Shown: in pieces, positions 20,909 through 31,446 of the stretch
Position numbering within the stretch: position 1 is the stretch's first letter
How the letters are laid out: each line of letters begins with the position of its first letter
Assembly (NCBI GenBank): GCA_027625915.1
Contig: JANTQA010000032.1
Coordinates: forward strand, 13,966,001-14,030,000
Length of the DNA: 64,000 nucleotides
Source of the DNA: Anaeramoeba flamelloides
Taxonomy: Eukaryota > Metamonada > Anaeramoebidae
Direction of reading: 5' to 3'
The notes under the pieces: generated by a model
Databases searched by the model: none
Told to the model about the DNA's origin: nothing
Seen by the model: only the letters and a program-made list of their open reading frames with translations
Made by a program: the position numbers and the translations under genes

Positions 20909-23900
20909 TTATTTTTTTTTCTCCGAGGAGATTAATTTTATAGTTTTCATTATCTCTTGATAAAATGATTGAGAAGTTTTATTTAAACCAAAATCTAAAG
21001 TTATAAAATTTCTTTTTGAAAAGGCTAATTGAACGATCCTTTGATTATCTTTTTTAACAAGGCACCTAGAATGCAATCGTATTGTAAAGTGGATCTGTAT
21101 TGAGCTTATTTTCATGGATGATATTATTAAAGATTTGCCATTATTCAAGAAATTACATCTTACTATTGAATTGGGTGATAGCTTCTCCGAACTAGTGGAT
21201 ATTAGTTTAGCTGTATAATTAGTTTGTACAGTGTCATTTAAAACTGTAAATTTTGCTTTTAGATTTTTTAAATGGTTTGCATTTTTCAGTTCAAAATACA
21301 ATTTGGATTTATTTTCCTTAAAAAACATAACGATGAATTTGGGTATAATTGGTGCTAATTGTAAAAAGGTTTCATCAACATTTGCTTCGATTGGTACGTC
21401 GCCCTGGCTTGTTATCGTCAGCTTGTTGTCGCAAACAGAAAGAATCCCATCACATAACGGCTCTCCGGCTTTATCAACTAAAACGATGGGCATTTTTGCT
21501 AGAGCCCTTAGCGTGGTATACTTCATGATCTCTTTGACCTTTCCTTTAACAAATTTAGAAAAATGCCTTCGATAATTCGATTTTTCAAAATAAACCCTAA
21601 TTCGGTTTTTGTGAAGTATTAAATCAGAAATTCTTGATTTTTTTCGATTTTCTAAATATTTAATTTGTTCAAGTTTTGTTCTAATAACCGTTTTTGGGAA
21701 AATAATTTTTAATTTAATTTTTTGAATAACTATTATTCCTGGCGAAATAACTTTATTTTTACTATTTAAGAGATAAATATAAAAAAAACGTTCGTTATTA
21801 TTTTTCATTTGATTACGATGCAATAATTGGAATTTTTTTTGCAAATTTTGATTTTCAAATTCAATGTAATAAGTTATATTTTTTCGAATGAAAAATAGTT
21901 CTCCTTGGGCTTGGTTTTTAATATTATTAAAGTACATTATTCGTGATGCAAGACTAGAAATTGTGTTATCTTTTTCATCATTAAAAGAAATAATCCCATT
22001 TTTTAAAGACAAATTAATTTCTTTTTTAATAATTTTAAATTCTTCGTTCAATAAATTAATAATAAAATGACAATTATCATTACATTCCAAACTGTTGATG
22101 CTTTTATTATTGCTATTATTTGTGTTATTGGTGTTATTGCTGTTATTATTGGTGTTTTTATGATTGTTATTATTGTTATTATTGGTGTTATTGGTGTTTT
22201 TATTGTTTTTATTGTTATTATTGTTGTTTTTATGATTGTTATTATTGTTATTACTTTGATTATTGGTGTTATTGGTGTTATTATTGTTATTCTTGTTTTT
22301 ATTGTTACTGTTGTTGTTATTTTTATGGTTTTTGTGGTTGTTTTTATTGTTTTTATTGGTTTTTTTATGATTGTTATTATTGTTATTGGTGTTATTGGTG
22401 TTTTTATTGTTTTTATGATTGTTATTGCTATTATTGGTGTTTTTATTGTTTTTATTGTTTTTATTGTTTTTATTGTCATTATTGTTATTATTGGTGTTAT
22501 TATTTTTATTGTTGTTGTTATTGTTATGGTTTTTGTGGTTGTTGTTATTGTTGTGACTGGTGGGGGTAGAGTTTTTATTATCTATATATCTTTTATTTCT
22601 GTTGGTGTTATCTTTACGGTTGCTGTTACTTTTATTATTGGTGTTGTTGTTACTGCTATTTTTGTTGTTTTTAGAATTATTTAAAGAAAAATATTTATTT
22701 AAATGCTTGAAATCATTTTTATTTACAAATTCAAAATAAATATTTTTTTTTTCAAATTTCAAGACGAATGATTTGCTTTGGGAACATAATTTAGCTTTTT
22801 TCAATGATGAAATATGATATATTTTTTCTTTTTTTGATAATCGAATTTTTTCGTTTATTATTTCTAAATTAATTGAGTGCTTCTTAATTTTGGAACTTGA
22901 GTCTAATACATTTATTTGGAATTTTTTTTTATTTGATTTTTCGCTTTTATGGTGATTGTGCCGATGTCCCCTATGAGCGCTTCCGCTTCCGCTTCCACTT
23001 CTGCTTCCGCTTTTATTTTCCTTTTTATTTCGATCTTTAGAATTTGGTGTTTTGATATTTTTTTTTAAAAGCAAGTGTTTAAATTTTTGAAAATTCTCTT
23101 TATTTTTAAAAAAGATTCGAAATTCGTCCTTATTAAACCTAATTTTGATATTGAAGATTTGTCTTTTATTGTCTAGAAAAATTTTTTTATCAATTTGTTT
23201 TTTTTTTTCAACACCATTATTTAAAAGTATTCCAATTTCATTTTGGATTTTAGAAACCCACAAAACACAATCCTTTTGCTTTGCTTTTGCTTGTGGAGTT
23301 TTAATTGACACACTAAATTTAATTTTTGATTTTGGATTTGTCTTTCTTCCAATTTCCTTTGGTGATCGGGTTTTTTTATTTTTGTTTTCTTTTTCTTTTT
23401 CTTTTTGTTTTTGTTTTTCTTTTTGTTTTTGTTTTTGTTTTTGTTTTTGTTTTTGTTTTTGTTTTTGTTTTTGCATTTCCTTTTTCTTTTCCTTTTCTTT
23501 TTGATGACTATTTTTTTTATTATTTGACAATTTGCTTGAAGGCTTTTTCTTTTGATTTTGTTTTTTGTTATCATTTTCAAGAAACAAATTAATGTTTTGA
23601 GAAATTCTTCTTTCTAATTCCAATTGTTTTTGCTTTTGTTTTTTTTGCTCTCTTTCTCTTTCTTTCTTTTTTTCTTTTTCTTTTTCTTTCACTTTCGCTT
23701 TCTCTTTCTCTTTTTCGATCTTTTCTTTTTCTCTTTCTTTTTTTTTTTCTTTTTCCCTTTCTCTTTCGTTTTTTTTTTCCTTATCCTTTTCCTTTTGCTT
23801 TTTGGTTTCATTTACAATACTAGGCAAATAAAAACTTCCAAATTTTGCATTGTCAAAACTATATTGAGACCAATCCTCGTTCTGAATACTTTTAATCTTC

Positions 23901-24499
23901 AAAACTTTTTTTTTTTGTTGATCCCCATTTAATGCATAAGCTTCTTCTGTTTCTAATAAATTGGAAAATTCGTTATCGCTGTCATACTCATTTTCTAGGA
24001 TGTTCAAAAATTCGTCGTCAGATTGGCTTGAAATTTCACTTTTAAAGAGTACCTCATCCAACAAAATGTTTCTGTTTGTTTCATATTCTAAATTTTCTGA
24101 TTCAGAATTAGAACTCGAACTTGAATCAGAAATTAGTTCATATAACAATTTTTCTTGTTGTTGTAGTGTCGTTGCTATTACTCGAGTTGTTTTTGGAATG
24201 CTTGTTGTTTTTGGTGACAGGGTGGAAGTTGTTGTCGTTGAAGACTCTGTTTGAATTCGTTTGACACCATTCAGAGCATACACTGTATCCCCTGAACCCA
24301 AAATATCGCCTAAATATTCATCAGAAAATAAAAATTCTCCATTAACGTCTTGAAAACCAGAGATTATTAAAGGTGAAAAGGTGTTTTTTTCTTGCGCAAT
24401 CGCTACCAAATCACGTACTTGAAGATCTTCACCATCCTCTAATGGTAAGTTGATCTCATGAGATCCAACCTTTACAATAAGAATGAAAATTTCGCTCAT
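20909..24499 (-). CDS. Large scaffold-like protein: ubiquitin-like N-terminus plus about six PH-like repeats
   Basis: A single open frame of 1196 residues from ATG 24499. Residues 1-80 have the pattern of a beta-grasp (ubiquitin-like) fold: ILIVKVGSHEINLPL, VRDLVAIAQ, ISGFQDVNGEFL, GDTVYAL. A Thr/Ser segment, an acidic segment (120-190) and long KEK/QK-rich probable helices (220-390) follow. From about 390 I see six related beta-rich units of 80-100 residues (about 390-480, 523-603, 806-900, 900-990, 1000-1088, 1096-1190). Each has the pattern of a strand, an acidic/polar turn, ...I.I....I.I..., then ...L.F.K..I.F.F.N......F...F. This resembles the beta barrel plus C-terminal helix of PH-like domains. 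An SG-repeat/His patch lies near 495-515 and an Asn-rich tract at 606-810 separates units 2 and 3. Domain calls are by eye. Function is unknown; a cytoplasmic adaptor or scaffold is inferred. Confidence 0.88.
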   Translation of the reverse strand: MSEIFILIVKVGSHEINLPLEDGEDLQVRDLVAIAQEKNTFSPLIISGFQDVNGEFLFSDEYLGDILGSGDTVYALNGVKRIQTESSTTTTSTLSPKTTSIPKTTRVIATTLQQQEKLLYELISDSSSSSNSESENLEYETNRNILLDEVLFKSEISSQSDDEFLNILENEYDSDNEFSNLLETEEAYALNGDQQKKKVLKIKSIQNEDWSQYSFDNAKFGSFYLPSIVNETKKQKEKDKEKKNEREREKEKKKEREKEKIEKEKEKAKVKEKEKEKKKEREREQKKQKQKQLELERRISQNINLFLENDNKKQNQKKKPSSKLSNNKKNSHQKEKEKKKEMQKQKQKQKQKQKQKQKQKEKQKQKEKEKENKNKKTRSPKEIGRKTNPKSKIKFSVSIKTPQAKAKQKDCVLWVSKIQNEIGILLNNGVEKKKQIDKKIFLDNKRQIFNIKIRFNKDEFRIFFKNKENFQKFKHLLLKKNIKTPNSKDRNKKENKSGSRSGSGSGSAHRGHRHNHHKSEKSNKKKFQINVLDSSSKIKKHSINLEIINEKIRLSKKEKIYHISSLKKAKLCSQSKSFVLKFEKKNIYFEFVNKNDFKHLNKYFSLNNSKNNKNSSNNNTNNKSNSNRKDNTNRNKRYIDNKNSTPTSHNNNNNHKNHNNNNNNKNNNTNNNNNDNKNNKNNKNNKNTNNSNNNHKNNKNTNNTNNNNNNHKKTNKNNKNNHKNHKNNNNSNNKNKNNNNNTNNTNNQSNNNNNNHKNNNNNNKNNKNTNNTNNNNNNNHKNTNNNSNNTNNTNNSNNKSINSLECNDNCHFIINLLNEEFKIIKKEINLSLKNGIISFNDEKDNTISSLASRIMYFNNIKNQAQGELFFIRKNITYYIEFENQNLQKKFQLLHRNQMKNNNERFFYIYLLNSKNKVISPGIIVIQKIKLKIIFPKTVIRTKLEQIKYLENRKKSRISDLILHKNRIRVYFEKSNYRRHFSKFVKGKVKEIMKYTTLRALAKMPIVLVDKAGEPLCDGILSVCDNKLTITSQGDVPIEANVDETFLQLAPIIPKFIVMFFKENKSKLYFELKNANHLKNLKAKFTVLNDTVQTNYTAKLISTSSEKLSPNSIVRCNFLNNGKSLIISSMKISSIQIHFTIRLHSRCLVKKDNQRIVQLAFSKRNFITLDFGLNKTSQSFYQEIMKTIKLISSEKKK

Positions 24500-25994
24500 A
24501 AAAGATTATTGTGAATTACCTGACACAAATGTTTGATTAGCCTAAATGAACAAAAAATGAAAAAGTAAAAAAAGAATATACATGAAAGAGGATATTTGAA
24601 AAAAAAATTGTTGATTTTCTCTCAGAAACGAAATTGGAAAAGAAAAAATTTTTGTTAACTACAAGATTGAAGAAACTTTCAGTTTACTGTCATCAAAAAA
24701 ACAAGGAAAAATGAAATTCCTTTTGTATTTGAAATTTGGAAAAGGGTTAAAATGTTGGTTATTTGATCTTTTGTTTAATTCTTCTTCAAAATTAGTTTCA
24801 TTTTGGGTTCTCTAAATCCTAATACATACACAAACAAATAAAGGTAAAGTAAATTCATGGTATTCCAAATAACAATCTATTTCTTTGGAAATCTTTTTAA
24901 AAAAAAAAAGAAAGGGAAAATGTTCTGAAAATTTATTCTCATTTTTTATACAAATAAAAGAAAAGTTAAAAAATGTTTTTTAAATTTAAAAAAGGTTTTT
25001 TTTTTTTTTGATTAAAAACCTTAGTCTGAATTTTATTTTTTAATTCTCAATTTCAAGTCAGTTTGAATTGTCTGAAGGTACCCATTAATTTCTTATTTCC
25101 CTTCTATTTCTTAATAGTATACGCTTGGAAAGTTCCCTATTTCTTCAGTATATTGGGAGAAATCTTGTGAAAAAATTTTCTTGAGATCGACCTTTATTTT
25201 TTTATAAAATTTATTCTCAATGCAAATTAAACAGATCCAAGTCACTTGAAAAATTCAAAATTAATTTTAGAGACATATTATAAAAACCACCCTTTCACTT
25301 TAGCCTAAAGTGATTATGATCTAATAGCAACAGATTAACATAATTTTTTTTTTGTTTTTCTTTTTTATTAAGTATTGTGTAAATACCTCACTGACGACTG
25401 AGAAGTAATGAAAGGTTTGATTGGTAAATGTAGAAATTATTGAATTTAATTAGTTATTTTAATTTGGATAAAATAACTGTCTTAAATGATAAACAAATCA
25501 AATTACTATTTGTTGCAAAATAAATGGACTACAATTTTCATTCAACTTTCCAATAAAAGGATTTTAAAAATCTTGTTAAATTTTTAATTTTTTAATTCCT
25601 CAAGGAAAATTAAATTATTAATTTAACTTTCAGAATTGGGTACGTTTGATGGTTTATTTTAATTTTTGTTGAGAAATAAATTGAACAATATTTTCATTCA
25701 GCTTTCCAAAATTATATTTGAAAAGTAAATTAAATTTCAAATTTTTAAATTCATAAATTAAGTTTAGATTATTAATTTTCCTTTTTAGAATTGGGGACTT
25801 TTGGTGATTTGTTTAAATTCTTTTAATAGGATTTATTTTGAAAGCTGAATGAAAATTTTGATCTTTTTGTTTTCCAATTAATAATAATATCTTGTTGAGT
25901 GTATATTAAAAGCTCTAGTAAGTGGGGGTTTTATGTTAACTCTGTTTCTTTCAAAGTGAAACCAAAAAACTCCAAATATCAATTATTTAAGATA
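24500..25994. other. Intergenic DNA upstream of the PH-like gene
   Basis: It holds the presumptive promoter of the minus-strand gene, T/A-rich spacer and, from 25505, a CATTCAGCTTTCC-family inverted repeat. No gene was found. Confidence 0.55.
25505..25890. repeat. CATTCAGCTTTCC-family element, copy 2 (compound)
   Basis: Contains TTTCATTCAACTTTCCAAT near 25535, a second left arm with TTTCATTCAGCTTTCCAAAA near 25690, and the right arm TTTTGAAAGCTGAATGAAAA near 25845. The double left arm suggests two overlapping copies or an internal duplication. Confidence 0.7.
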
Positions 25995-26187
25995 CAGTCA
26001 GTTCCACTTTTAAGACTTGGACTTTAAACTAAAGTTAAGGCATAAAAAAATCTCAAATTAAGGCACAAAATTCAAATTCCTAGAAAAAAATATGGAAAAA
26101 AAAAAATACAAATTTTGTTCCTTAATTTGTTATTTTTTGTACCTTAAATTTCGATGAAAGTTTGTGTCTTAAAAGTGGAACTGACTG
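25995..26187. mobile_element. M1 MITE copy 3
   Basis: A 193-base palindrome with ends CAGTCAGTTCCACTTTTAAG and complement, flanked by TA (25993-25994 and 26188-26189). Internal M1 blocks are present with substitutions (AAAGTTAAGGCATAA instead of AAATTTAAGGCAC). Confidence 0.92.
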
Positions 26188-27254
26188 TAAAAGAAAAATT
26201 TTTAATCTGTTGCTATAAAGGATTTTATCACTTTAGTCTAAAATAAAAGGAGGCTTTTTATAATGTGTCTGTAGAATTCATTTCGAATTTTAATACCGAC
26301 TTGTATATCTAAAATTATTATTTAGTATAAATTTTATGAAAAAATACTGATAGATTTAAAGGAATTAGTTTTACAAGTTTTTTCGTAGTTTGAGAAGAAA
26401 TAGTGAACTTTCCAAAGATTATACTATAAATGTATAAAGGGGAAATATAAAATTCATTTAGATCCTTGATCTCGAAGGAAGTTTTTGCCATTTTTCGGTA
26501 CTATAAGTCTATTCGAAATAAGATAATCAAAAGCATTTCTTGAACAAAATATTTGAGTATTTTAATAAAAAGGAGAGTGAAATATATAATAATATAATAT
26601 ATTTGCATAGTATTTAAAAAAAGGGAAATAATTAAAAGTAAAAACTGAAAAAGAAAAAATACCTTAAAATCATTAATTCATTGATCTTATCACAAATATT
26701 TGATATACTAAAATTCTTTTTTTGGTTCATTTTTTTTTATAAATACTGAAGAGAAATTTTTTTTTATAGGACAAACTTTTGATAAAAATGGATAATAATC
26801 TTTCAAAAGATTTTCCAAAAATATTTTTAATTTTTTTTTATTTAATTTGTCAAATCCAGATATATTTAGAGCAAATTGATATTTGTGAATCACATTTTAG
26901 AGATAATGATTGTTTGTCAAAATCTAAACTTTTTTTAAAAAAAAATCATCAAATAAATAATAAAAAACAAAATAACTATGTCATTTACCTTTTTATTTTG
27001 TAAAAAAATTTAATTTTTATTTTACATTTTTACAATATGTAAGTTCAGAAAATTAAGACCTCGTTTAAAATTATATAGTGACATAATCTTTTTATTGCTT
27101 TAATACAACATTTAATTCAGTCCTTTGTAGAAGTATCAAAGATGAAAACCCAGGTAGAAGTGTAATTCATATATCTCTAATGTAAATTTTTTAATTATTA
27201 ATTGGTTTGTTAATAAAATTACGAATTTTCAGATAAAGGTATGGTTTTTGATTT

Positions 27255-27480
27255 TAATATAAAAAACATTTCATAATAAATGTCATAATTTTTTTTTATT
27301 TTTTTTTTACTTTTTTTTTATTTTATTTATAGACAAAAAATAAATATTTCTTGAGTATAGAGCCGAATACTGAAATAATAATTTTTTATTATAATAGATA
27401 CATTTAATTTATAAAAATATTTTTTTAAAAATTTGATTTTTAATGGGACAATTATTTTGAAATGGTGTTTATTTCTTAAA
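27255..27480 (+). repeat. R6 dispersed repeat, copy 1
   Basis: Matches 60675-60890 in order: ATAATAAATG, AGACAAAAAATAAATAT, TCTTGAGTATAG and TTTGATTTTTAATGGG with CAATTATT. No coding capacity. Confidence 0.8.
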
Positions 27481-27794
27481 AAATATCTTAATTCTATTAT
27501 TTAAGAAAAAAAACATATTGGGTCTTTCATTTTTGGGATTTCTTGGTTAATAGGAACGATTTAAGAAGCCAATATTATATCCACTTATTTTTTATTCACT
27601 ATTTTTTCTTTAAATATTTAATACCTAATTTCTCGTAATAAAATATTCTTTTATATTGATAACCCCATTTTTTGAAGTACGTAATTAAGATCTTTTCTAC
27701 AGTAAAAAAAAACAAATAAAAATCAAAATCAATAATAAATTACAAAATTTCTCCTATTATTTATAATTATAAATGAAAAGCAAAATTTTTCAGT

Positions 27795-28780
27795 TCTTTA
27801 CAAGTTTTAAGAGAATCTATATAATGTAATTCCATTCAAATTGGAGATAATTTTGATTTTTGAAGAATTCAAAAATAATTTTTTCATCTTTTTTTTTTTT
27901 GTTTTAATTTGTATTTAATTATATAACTTGTTCTTTTAGTGTGAATAATTGTTTTAAGTGGTTGATATTAGTCTGAAGTTGATTTATTTAAAAGAAAAGA
28001 ACCAAAATGAAATTAATTGGTATTATCTAACCACCCGATCAATCAATGATCCTAATTGAATTACAACAAATTTAAAAATACATTTTTTTTAATTTTTATT
28101 TGTTATTTTAGAAAACTAAATTACAGCCGTTCCAAGGCTACCATAAAATTTTAAATAAAATACAATTGCTTTTTCTATTCTGATTTTCTATTTTCAAAAA
28201 ATACAGAAATAAGAATAGAAAACTCAAATTGTATTTTATTTAAAATTTTATGGTAGACTTGGAAAGACTGTAAGATCCAAATATTTATAACAACTGTATC
28301 TATTTTAGATACTCTTAAAATTAGAAGACACAAATTTAGCCTCTTTAAAATTCACATTATACAAGATTGGGTGTGGTTTCATTTAACCCTTAACAATAAA
28401 TCTACACAATAATTTTTTTTTGAAAACAAAATTGGTTTTATTAATTTTCTAATGACTATTTTACAGAGACGAATACGAGAACTTTTTTGAATTAAAGAAA
28501 CCAATTTAATCACTTCTAAATTCTCTCACTAACATGATATTGTTTTGTAAAAACAAACAAGCCATAACAATATATCCTCACTGCAACAGTATTTACAAAA
28601 TATTAGATTTTTGTCTTGATTTAAATAATTATTTATTTTTTTGTAAAGTAAGTCTTATGAATTATAAATAATTGTTACCATTTAAATTTGTTAGCGAATG
28701 TCTAATTTAGTATTTCTTCTTGAATTGATTAAATAAGTTTTTTTTTTCAAAAATTGAATTTTACTGTTTTTATAATTTTG
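27795..28780 (+). repeat. R8 dispersed repeat, copy 2, split by M2
   Basis: Partner of 10785-11300. The shared 5' part runs to about 28080 and the shared 3' part restarts near 28660 (TTAGTATTTCTTCTTGAATTG). The M2 element and about 390 further bases lie between them. Confidence 0.72.
28124..28270. mobile_element. M2 MITE copy 2 (short)
   Basis: 147 bases, ends CAGCCGTTCCAAGGCTACC and complement CTTGGAAAGACTG, flanked by TA (28122-28123 and 28271-28272). The arms pair for about 60 bases (TAAAATTTTAAATAAAATAC and its complement). Only the outermost ~23 bases match the 400-base copy; the interior differs, as expected of MITEs sharing only ends. Confidence 0.88.
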
Positions 28781-29084
28781 AATTGCACATTATGTTAAAT
28801 AATGTGGGGAAATTATTTTCAATTTCTACATTATTTGTTTATCAAAAAACAAACTTTAACTATTTTACAAAAATAAAAAAAAAAAATAATAAAAAAAAAG
28901 GGGAGTTCTAATTATAAAAGTAAAAAACAAAACAGAACAAAAATCAACAAAATAATCGAATATCAAAATAATAAATGAGAATTAATGACTAATAATAACT
29001 GTAATTGTTTATTGTTTTTATTCAGGATTTTATAATGTGAAAGATAATTGCGTTCGAAAAGCAATTGATTCTTTCGTTATCTGT

Positions 29085-30809
29085 TTAAAAACAAACACAG
29101 GATTCCTGCTCTTCAATTTTTTTATATTGAAATTTATTTAAGGAATTTAATTTATTCAAAGGTGAGAATTCGTTTAATTGGTAATAATCGACTGCGCCAT
29201 CCAATTCCTTTCTCATTGTTTGGTCCAAATCGGACATTATTATTTGGTCTGTATATAAAAACTTTACTAAAAACGCGACAGTTTTCGGGGACTTTTCTGT
29301 AAAGTCGCTGACAAAGTCAATTTCCTGTTCTATTGATAAAAACATTTCAAGAAACAATTTGCTTCTGGCTTGCAAAACAAACCTATGAGCATAAACCATC
29401 TCGTTTTTCACTTTAATGGCAAAATCCTTTTTTTCATTTTCTTCCTCATATAAATTTACAAAAAATTGATCGATTGTTAGCGATAATAGATCAGATCGAT
29501 CCAAATTTTGTAAAATGTGCTTAATGAGTTGGAAATTGCTTGAAATCCCAGAGTATACCCAACTAAAGAAGCTGCTTATTTGCTCTTTATTTAAATCCAA
29601 TTTTGATAAAGATTTTTCCAAAATTTCTTTTTTGATGTTCAACCGTTTTTCCACTAATTGCGAATGCACTTTGACCCCATGAATTTTGTAGTCTGCTAAT
29701 TCTTCTCTTTGGAAGAATTTTAAAAAATCCAATGCCAGCAGCGAGGTCTTTGAGTATATATAATTTGTTAAGGCCCCACACGCAAGTGTAATTTCTTGAC
29801 TGTAATCAAGATCCGTGATCTTCAACTCGACGGGACTCAATTCAGGCTCACGGTTTCCGAGCCCCAATTGCCCGCCATGGTTAGCGTATCCCCACACATA
29901 GAATTTCTTTTCTTCTGTGAGCGCTACCGTATGATAGGCGCCGCATTGCAGCTGTGTGCAAACAGTGTCTTGGAATTGTGCAATCGCGCAAAAGGAATTC
30001 TGGTCACGGGTGTTCTTCGTCCCTGATCCTCGGAACATGAAATTGCCGCACGACAGCAGCCCAAGCGAGAGCCTGGCGATGGTATAATAATTGCCACAGC
30101 AGATCTGCTTGATGTCCCAATTTTTGTCTAAATTGGTAAGCTTTTCCGTTGTGCTCGGCTTGATCTGCCTATAACTGCCGACAGCCAGTTCGCCATGCTT
30201 ATTCGATCCGCCCGCAAAAATTTCTCCTTTGGTTGTGCGATAAAAAAAGTGCTCTGCATTGACGCCAGACCATACCTCAACGACGTCCGTGCTCAGCAAA
30301 ATGGGTTCCATAGCGATCAACTCATCGACCTCTGAACACGCAAACCTTCCTCCGGCATATAGATTTCCCGAGTTGCAAAGGAAAAAGGACAAGTCGCTTC
30401 CACACACGATGTCGTAAACAATTTCGTTCTGCTTTTGGAAAAAGGCGATTCTTTGCGGAACCTTGATCAAATTTACTCGATCGCCATGGCACAGCTGGCC
30501 GTAATAGGATTTCCCCATAGAATACACAGCTCCAGTGTCTGTTAAAAACAGCCAATGAGCATAGCCTCCAGCTATTTTCCTTATTTTGGTTCCTTTCCCC
30601 TCAAAGGTAATTGGAGACAAATTTGTTAGGCTGTCAGAGATTTTATAAACCTGCCAATCAGGGCCTAAAAAGAGTGTGCGCGACCTCGATCCACACACCT
30701 GTAAAAAATAATCATTAGTGGATACTTTTGTTGGTGTTAGCACTTCGTTGTTATTCCCTAAAAATAATTGTCCATCCTTGTTTTTTCCAAATACGATAAA
30801 TTGAAACAT
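29085..30809 (-). CDS. RCC1-BTB-BTB protein with C-terminal CaaX box
   Basis: A single exon of 574 residues from ATG 30809 (preceded by an A-rich AACAAA). Residues 1 to about 350 are RCC1-type beta-propeller repeats: FGKNKDGQLFLG, AGGYAHWLFLTDTGAVYSMG, GQLCHGD, CGAYHTVALTEEKKFYVWG, GGQLGLG. A degenerate BTB-like unit follows (about 365-435: DYKIHGVKVHSQLVEKRL, then FFSWVYSG), then a clearer BTB (about 465-550: FAIKVKNEMVYAHRFVLQAR, KFLYTDQI). BTB proteins of this type usually act as cullin-3 adaptors while the propeller binds a partner; that role is inferred. The last four residues are CVCF, a CaaX box, implying prenylation and membrane attachment. The 5' two-thirds (about 29780-30560) is close to 50% G+C, whereas the 3' third is about 30%. 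Confidence 0.95.
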   Translation of the reverse strand: MFQFIVFGKNKDGQLFLGNNNEVLTPTKVSTNDYFLQVCGSRSRTLFLGPDWQVYKISDSLTNLSPITFEGKGTKIRKIAGGYAHWLFLTDTGAVYSMGKSYYGQLCHGDRVNLIKVPQRIAFFQKQNEIVYDIVCGSDLSFFLCNSGNLYAGGRFACSEVDELIAMEPILLSTDVVEVWSGVNAEHFFYRTTKGEIFAGGSNKHGELAVGSYRQIKPSTTEKLTNLDKNWDIKQICCGNYYTIARLSLGLLSCGNFMFRGSGTKNTRDQNSFCAIAQFQDTVCTQLQCGAYHTVALTEEKKFYVWGYANHGGQLGLGNREPELSPVELKITDLDYSQEITLACGALTNYIYSKTSLLALDFLKFFQREELADYKIHGVKVHSQLVEKRLNIKKEILEKSLSKLDLNKEQISSFFSWVYSGISSNFQLIKHILQNLDRSDLLSLTIDQFFVNLYEEENEKKDFAIKVKNEMVYAHRFVLQARSKLFLEMFLSIEQEIDFVSDFTEKSPKTVAFLVKFLYTDQIIMSDLDQTMRKELDGAVDYYQLNEFSPLNKLNSLNKFQYKKIEEQESCVCF

Positions 30810-31446
30810 TTTGTTTTTGTGTATTGCTTGAAAAAAAATGATTTTGCTAACTCTTTGATGCTTTTGTCAGATCAAATGCCCATTAAATTGAAATTTTTTT
30901 TCTGTACCAACAAATTTCAGTCTTTCTTTAGATGAAACTGTGGTGCTGTTTTTCTTGTTTTTGGATTTATTTTTTTTTTAATCAAACGTGTTTTGGAAAA
31001 AGTCTTTTATTTCATTGTTTAACTTGGTAGAGAGTCTATTAATTACAAAATTAACTTGGAGTTAGTTTCTGTGCTTCGTATTTCTAAATCTTTCCCAAAT
31101 TATTTTTGTTTTTAGAAAGCTTTCAATACTTTTTTTTGTTTTGTAAATTTGTTAATCGGAAAAAAATTCTTCATTTTCTTTTTTACTTCTTGTTTTAGGA
31201 CCAAAAATAAATCTGTGTTGTTAGTTTCCTTTTACTTTGATTAGTTCCTTCATTTCTTTTTTTGTTTGGAGGTGCTTTGGTATCATATTACAATCCGATC
31301 TATCTCAATTTTGTTGGAAAATTAGAAAGAAAATTTCAAAATTTGGATATTAATTTAAGGGTTTTACCATTGATGTACCCTTGTTGAAATTAATATATGC
31401 TGAAACGTTATATCTATTATCAAAAGAAAAAGTGTGTGTTTTAATG

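Larger units (their letters stand above)
26190..29084. other. Repeat-derived intergenic DNA
   Basis: It contains repeat R6 (27255-27480), R8 (27795-28780) and an M2 element (28124-28270). Open frames such as 26779-27003 are lysine/phenylalanine-rich and unrecognised. No gene was found. Confidence 0.6.

Noticed and set aside
22067-22684. Plus-strand frames of up to 205 residues rich in Val/Ile/Phe
   Set aside because: They are antisense shadows of the Asn-rich tract of the minus-strand gene and have no independent coding signature.
23145-23932. Plus-strand Phe-rich frames over the KEK region
   Set aside because: Antisense to the Lys/Glu/Gln repeats of the large minus-strand gene.
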